Assembly (NCBI GenBank): GCA_022826805.1
Contig: JAJDUH010000052.1
Location: 1 to 54,240 of the forward strand
Source: Candidatus Poribacteria bacterium
GTDB lineage: Bacteria; Poribacteria; WGA-4E; WGA-3G
Length of the DNA stretch: 54,240 bases
Reading direction: 5' to 3'
A program made the position numbers and the translations under genes. Below, piece by piece: positions 53,010-54,240 of this stretch; positions within the stretch are counted from its first letter, which is position 1; each line of letters starts with the position of its first letter. The notes below the pieces were generated by a model. It was not told the DNA's origin, did no database searches, and worked only from the letters and a program-made list of their open reading frames with translations.

Positions 53010-53936
53010 TCACATAATTCCGATCTCCCGCAATACCGATTTTTTGATTTTGCAGACCATCGTATACGCTGGATCAAAGACGTTTCCCATATCATACTCC
53101 ACCGCCTGCCCTAACAAGGTATGTGCTGCGCGTTTCTCTAAGCCGAGTTCTGTCAACCAGCGGAGCAGCTCGGTCGTCGCATGTTGCACCGCCTGATCCA
53201 ACGGACGTGCGTTGCCCGCCGCCAGAATATAATCGCTGTTTTCTGCACGGGGCCAATTGATGCTTTTTCCCTTGAGGACTTCAACCGTAAACCGCACATC
53301 AAAAGAGATTTCAATGCCGGTACCGACAATCTCGCCGTCGCCCTGCACAGCGTGTCCATCGCCGAGATGAAAGAGTGCCCCCGGGACGAAAACCGGGAAG
53401 TAGACGGTAACGCCTTCCTGAAAACCGCGATAATCCATATTGCCGCCGTGTGTAGAAGAGGTCGCCGTCGAAATCGCTTGTCCACGGGGTGGTGCAACAC
53501 CGAAACACCCAACCATCGGTTCAAGGGGAAGTGTAAGTTTAGCCAGCTGCGGCACTGAGGTCATTAACGTAGCAGTCCACTTCTCCACATCCACATGCCA
53601 TTCTGCAAGACCACGACCCCCTTCGGGCATCTCAGACGCTACATAGTCAGGATCAAGGACATTAGGGGCAACAGCCATAGCAGCCCGTCCGATAGAACGA
53701 TTCGGGACTATCCGATCGAAGTGAACTGCTAAGGTATCTCCGGGTTCTGCCGATTCAATATAGAAAGGACCTGTCTGTGGGTTGCCGCCTGGGGTAACCT
53801 GTGTATCCGTGGCATCGTAGCCTGCGTTATCCACGGTAGTTGTGAAGATAGTGTCGCCGCTCTCAACATGGAGCACGGGTTCGTGTGCACCGATTGCTGT
53901 GTGATAGACTGTCGGTTGAAAGTGATGTGTCGCCAT
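53010..53936 (-). CDS. Acetamidase/formamidase family protein
   Basis: The protein has 308 residues from MATHHFQ; a start 17 codons upstream has no ribosome binding site, and GAGAGG precedes the chosen ATG. Segments VESGDTIFTTTVDNAGYD, NPQTGPFYIESAEPGDTL and GDGHAVQGDGEIVGTGIE are typical of the FmdA_AmdA family, which hydrolyses short amides to acid and ammonia. The gene converges on the PIN gene with an 81-bp gap. The region 53988-54240 holds only repeats. Confidence 0.9.
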   Translation of the reverse strand: MATHHFQPTVYHTAIGAHEPVLHVESGDTIFTTTVDNAGYDATDTQVTPGGNPQTGPFYIESAEPGDTLAVHFDRIVPNRSIGRAAMAVAPNVLDPDYVASEMPEGGRGLAEWHVDVEKWTATLMTSVPQLAKLTLPLEPMVGCFGVAPPRGQAISTATSSTHGGNMDYRGFQEGVTVYFPVFVPGALFHLGDGHAVQGDGEIVGTGIEISFDVRFTVEVLKGKSINWPRAENSDYILAAGNARPLDQAVQHATTELLRWLTELGLEKRAAHTLLGQAVEYDMGNVFDPAYTMVCKIKKSVLREIGIM

Positions 53937-54033
53937 ATCCAAAATTCCTCTCTTGCTTTTCAAATAAAAGTGTGAACAATATACCACGTTTGAGAGGCGT
54001 CGTCAAGATAGAGACCTATAGACACTTTCACTT

Positions 54034-54064
54034 CTCGGTAAGCGAGGTTTCCTAACCTCGCTGG
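54034..54064. repeat. GAGGTTTCCTAACCTC-type hairpin repeat, second copy
   Basis: CTCGGTAA, then GCGAGGTT, loop, AACCTCGC. Same design as 25491-25521, one base pair shorter. It lies upstream of the acetamidase gene. Confidence 0.7.
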
Positions 54065-54158
54065 CTTGAGAAAAAGGGTGTAAAACCCGATAATTTCTTA
54101 AAACTATGGTGAAACTGACAATTAAATAGACATTATAGCACAGACACTAACCCCCCTA

Positions 54159-54240
54159 ACGAATCAGAATCAACGGTATGAAGTGCTTATGCACTTCAGA
54201 ATCAACGGTATCTATGCCTGTGGGCATAGACCGGGGTATG
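54159..54240. repeat. Two variable-stem hairpin repeats at the window end
   Basis: Copy 1: stem TGAAGTGC-TTAT-GCACTTCA (54179-54198). Copy 2: stem TCTATGCC-TGTG-GGCATAGA (54211-54230), a stem sequence not seen elsewhere in the window. A C-run arm (ACCCCCCTAA near 54150) precedes them, and the block continues past the window. Confidence 0.85.

Overview
The window looks like chromosome from an uncultured, marine or sponge-associated bacterium of the Candidatus Poribacteria type. This is an inference. It rests on paired DUF1501 and cytochrome/DUF1549/DUF1553 (PSD1) genes, many Gfo/Idh/MocA dehydrogenases, a PhyH dioxygenase, a sugar isomerase-like TIM barrel, and intergenic DNA full of short palindromic repeats. 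Base composition is moderate. No rRNA, tRNA, CRISPR array or complete transposase gene was recognised. GTG, TTG and possibly ATA/ATT starts occur beside ATG. Several promoters have a TG-extended -10 box with 17-bp spacing.

Layout. 1-573: cluster of variable-stem hairpin repeats. 574-11082 (minus): secreted metalloprotease with TPRs, pentapeptide-repeat ion channel, dehydrogenase, DUF1501 protein and a large PSD1 cytochrome protein. 11309-14903: PD-(D/E)XK nuclease-like protein, exported methyltransferase, second dehydrogenase, PhyH dioxygenase. 15141-19093 (plus): TIM-barrel isomerase, BioF/Kbl-like synthase, cupin, M20 peptidase. 19196-21245: overlapping AAA ATPase, TOPRIM-like and RNHCP genes. 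21385-25431: exported protein and rpiA (minus), then an AstE/AspA-like protein and aminopeptidase P (plus).

25567-39935 is a defence island: SNF2 helicase with DUF3883, a Septu-like AAA ATPase/HNH pair, a stranded DUF3883 fragment, an unknown protein, a DUF1156 DNA methyltransferase, a DUF499 ATPase, a HEAT/zinc-ribbon protein and a small methyltransferase whose end runs into a repeat. 40449-41744 is an ECF sigma/anti-sigma pair. 42165-49484 is a complete peptide ABC importer operon with a nucleotidyltransferase-HEPN fusion inserted among its genes. 49744 is an SDR. 51163-52928 is a compact operon of a STAS-like/HATPase protein, a DUF4325 protein and a PIN-domain RNase, preceded by a strong promoter and a 330-bp structured non-coding stretch. 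53010-53936 is an acetamidase/formamidase.

The three most interesting items are: (1) the HATPase/DUF4325/PIN cassette, which looks like a partner-switching module with an RNase output; (2) the defence island, where a diverged DUF3883 tail lies exactly after the HNH gene and marks a recombination junction; (3) a family of hairpin repeats with constant flanks but different, always self-complementary stems, several copies of which sit in the loops of other hairpins, with apparently empty sites in the same window for comparison.
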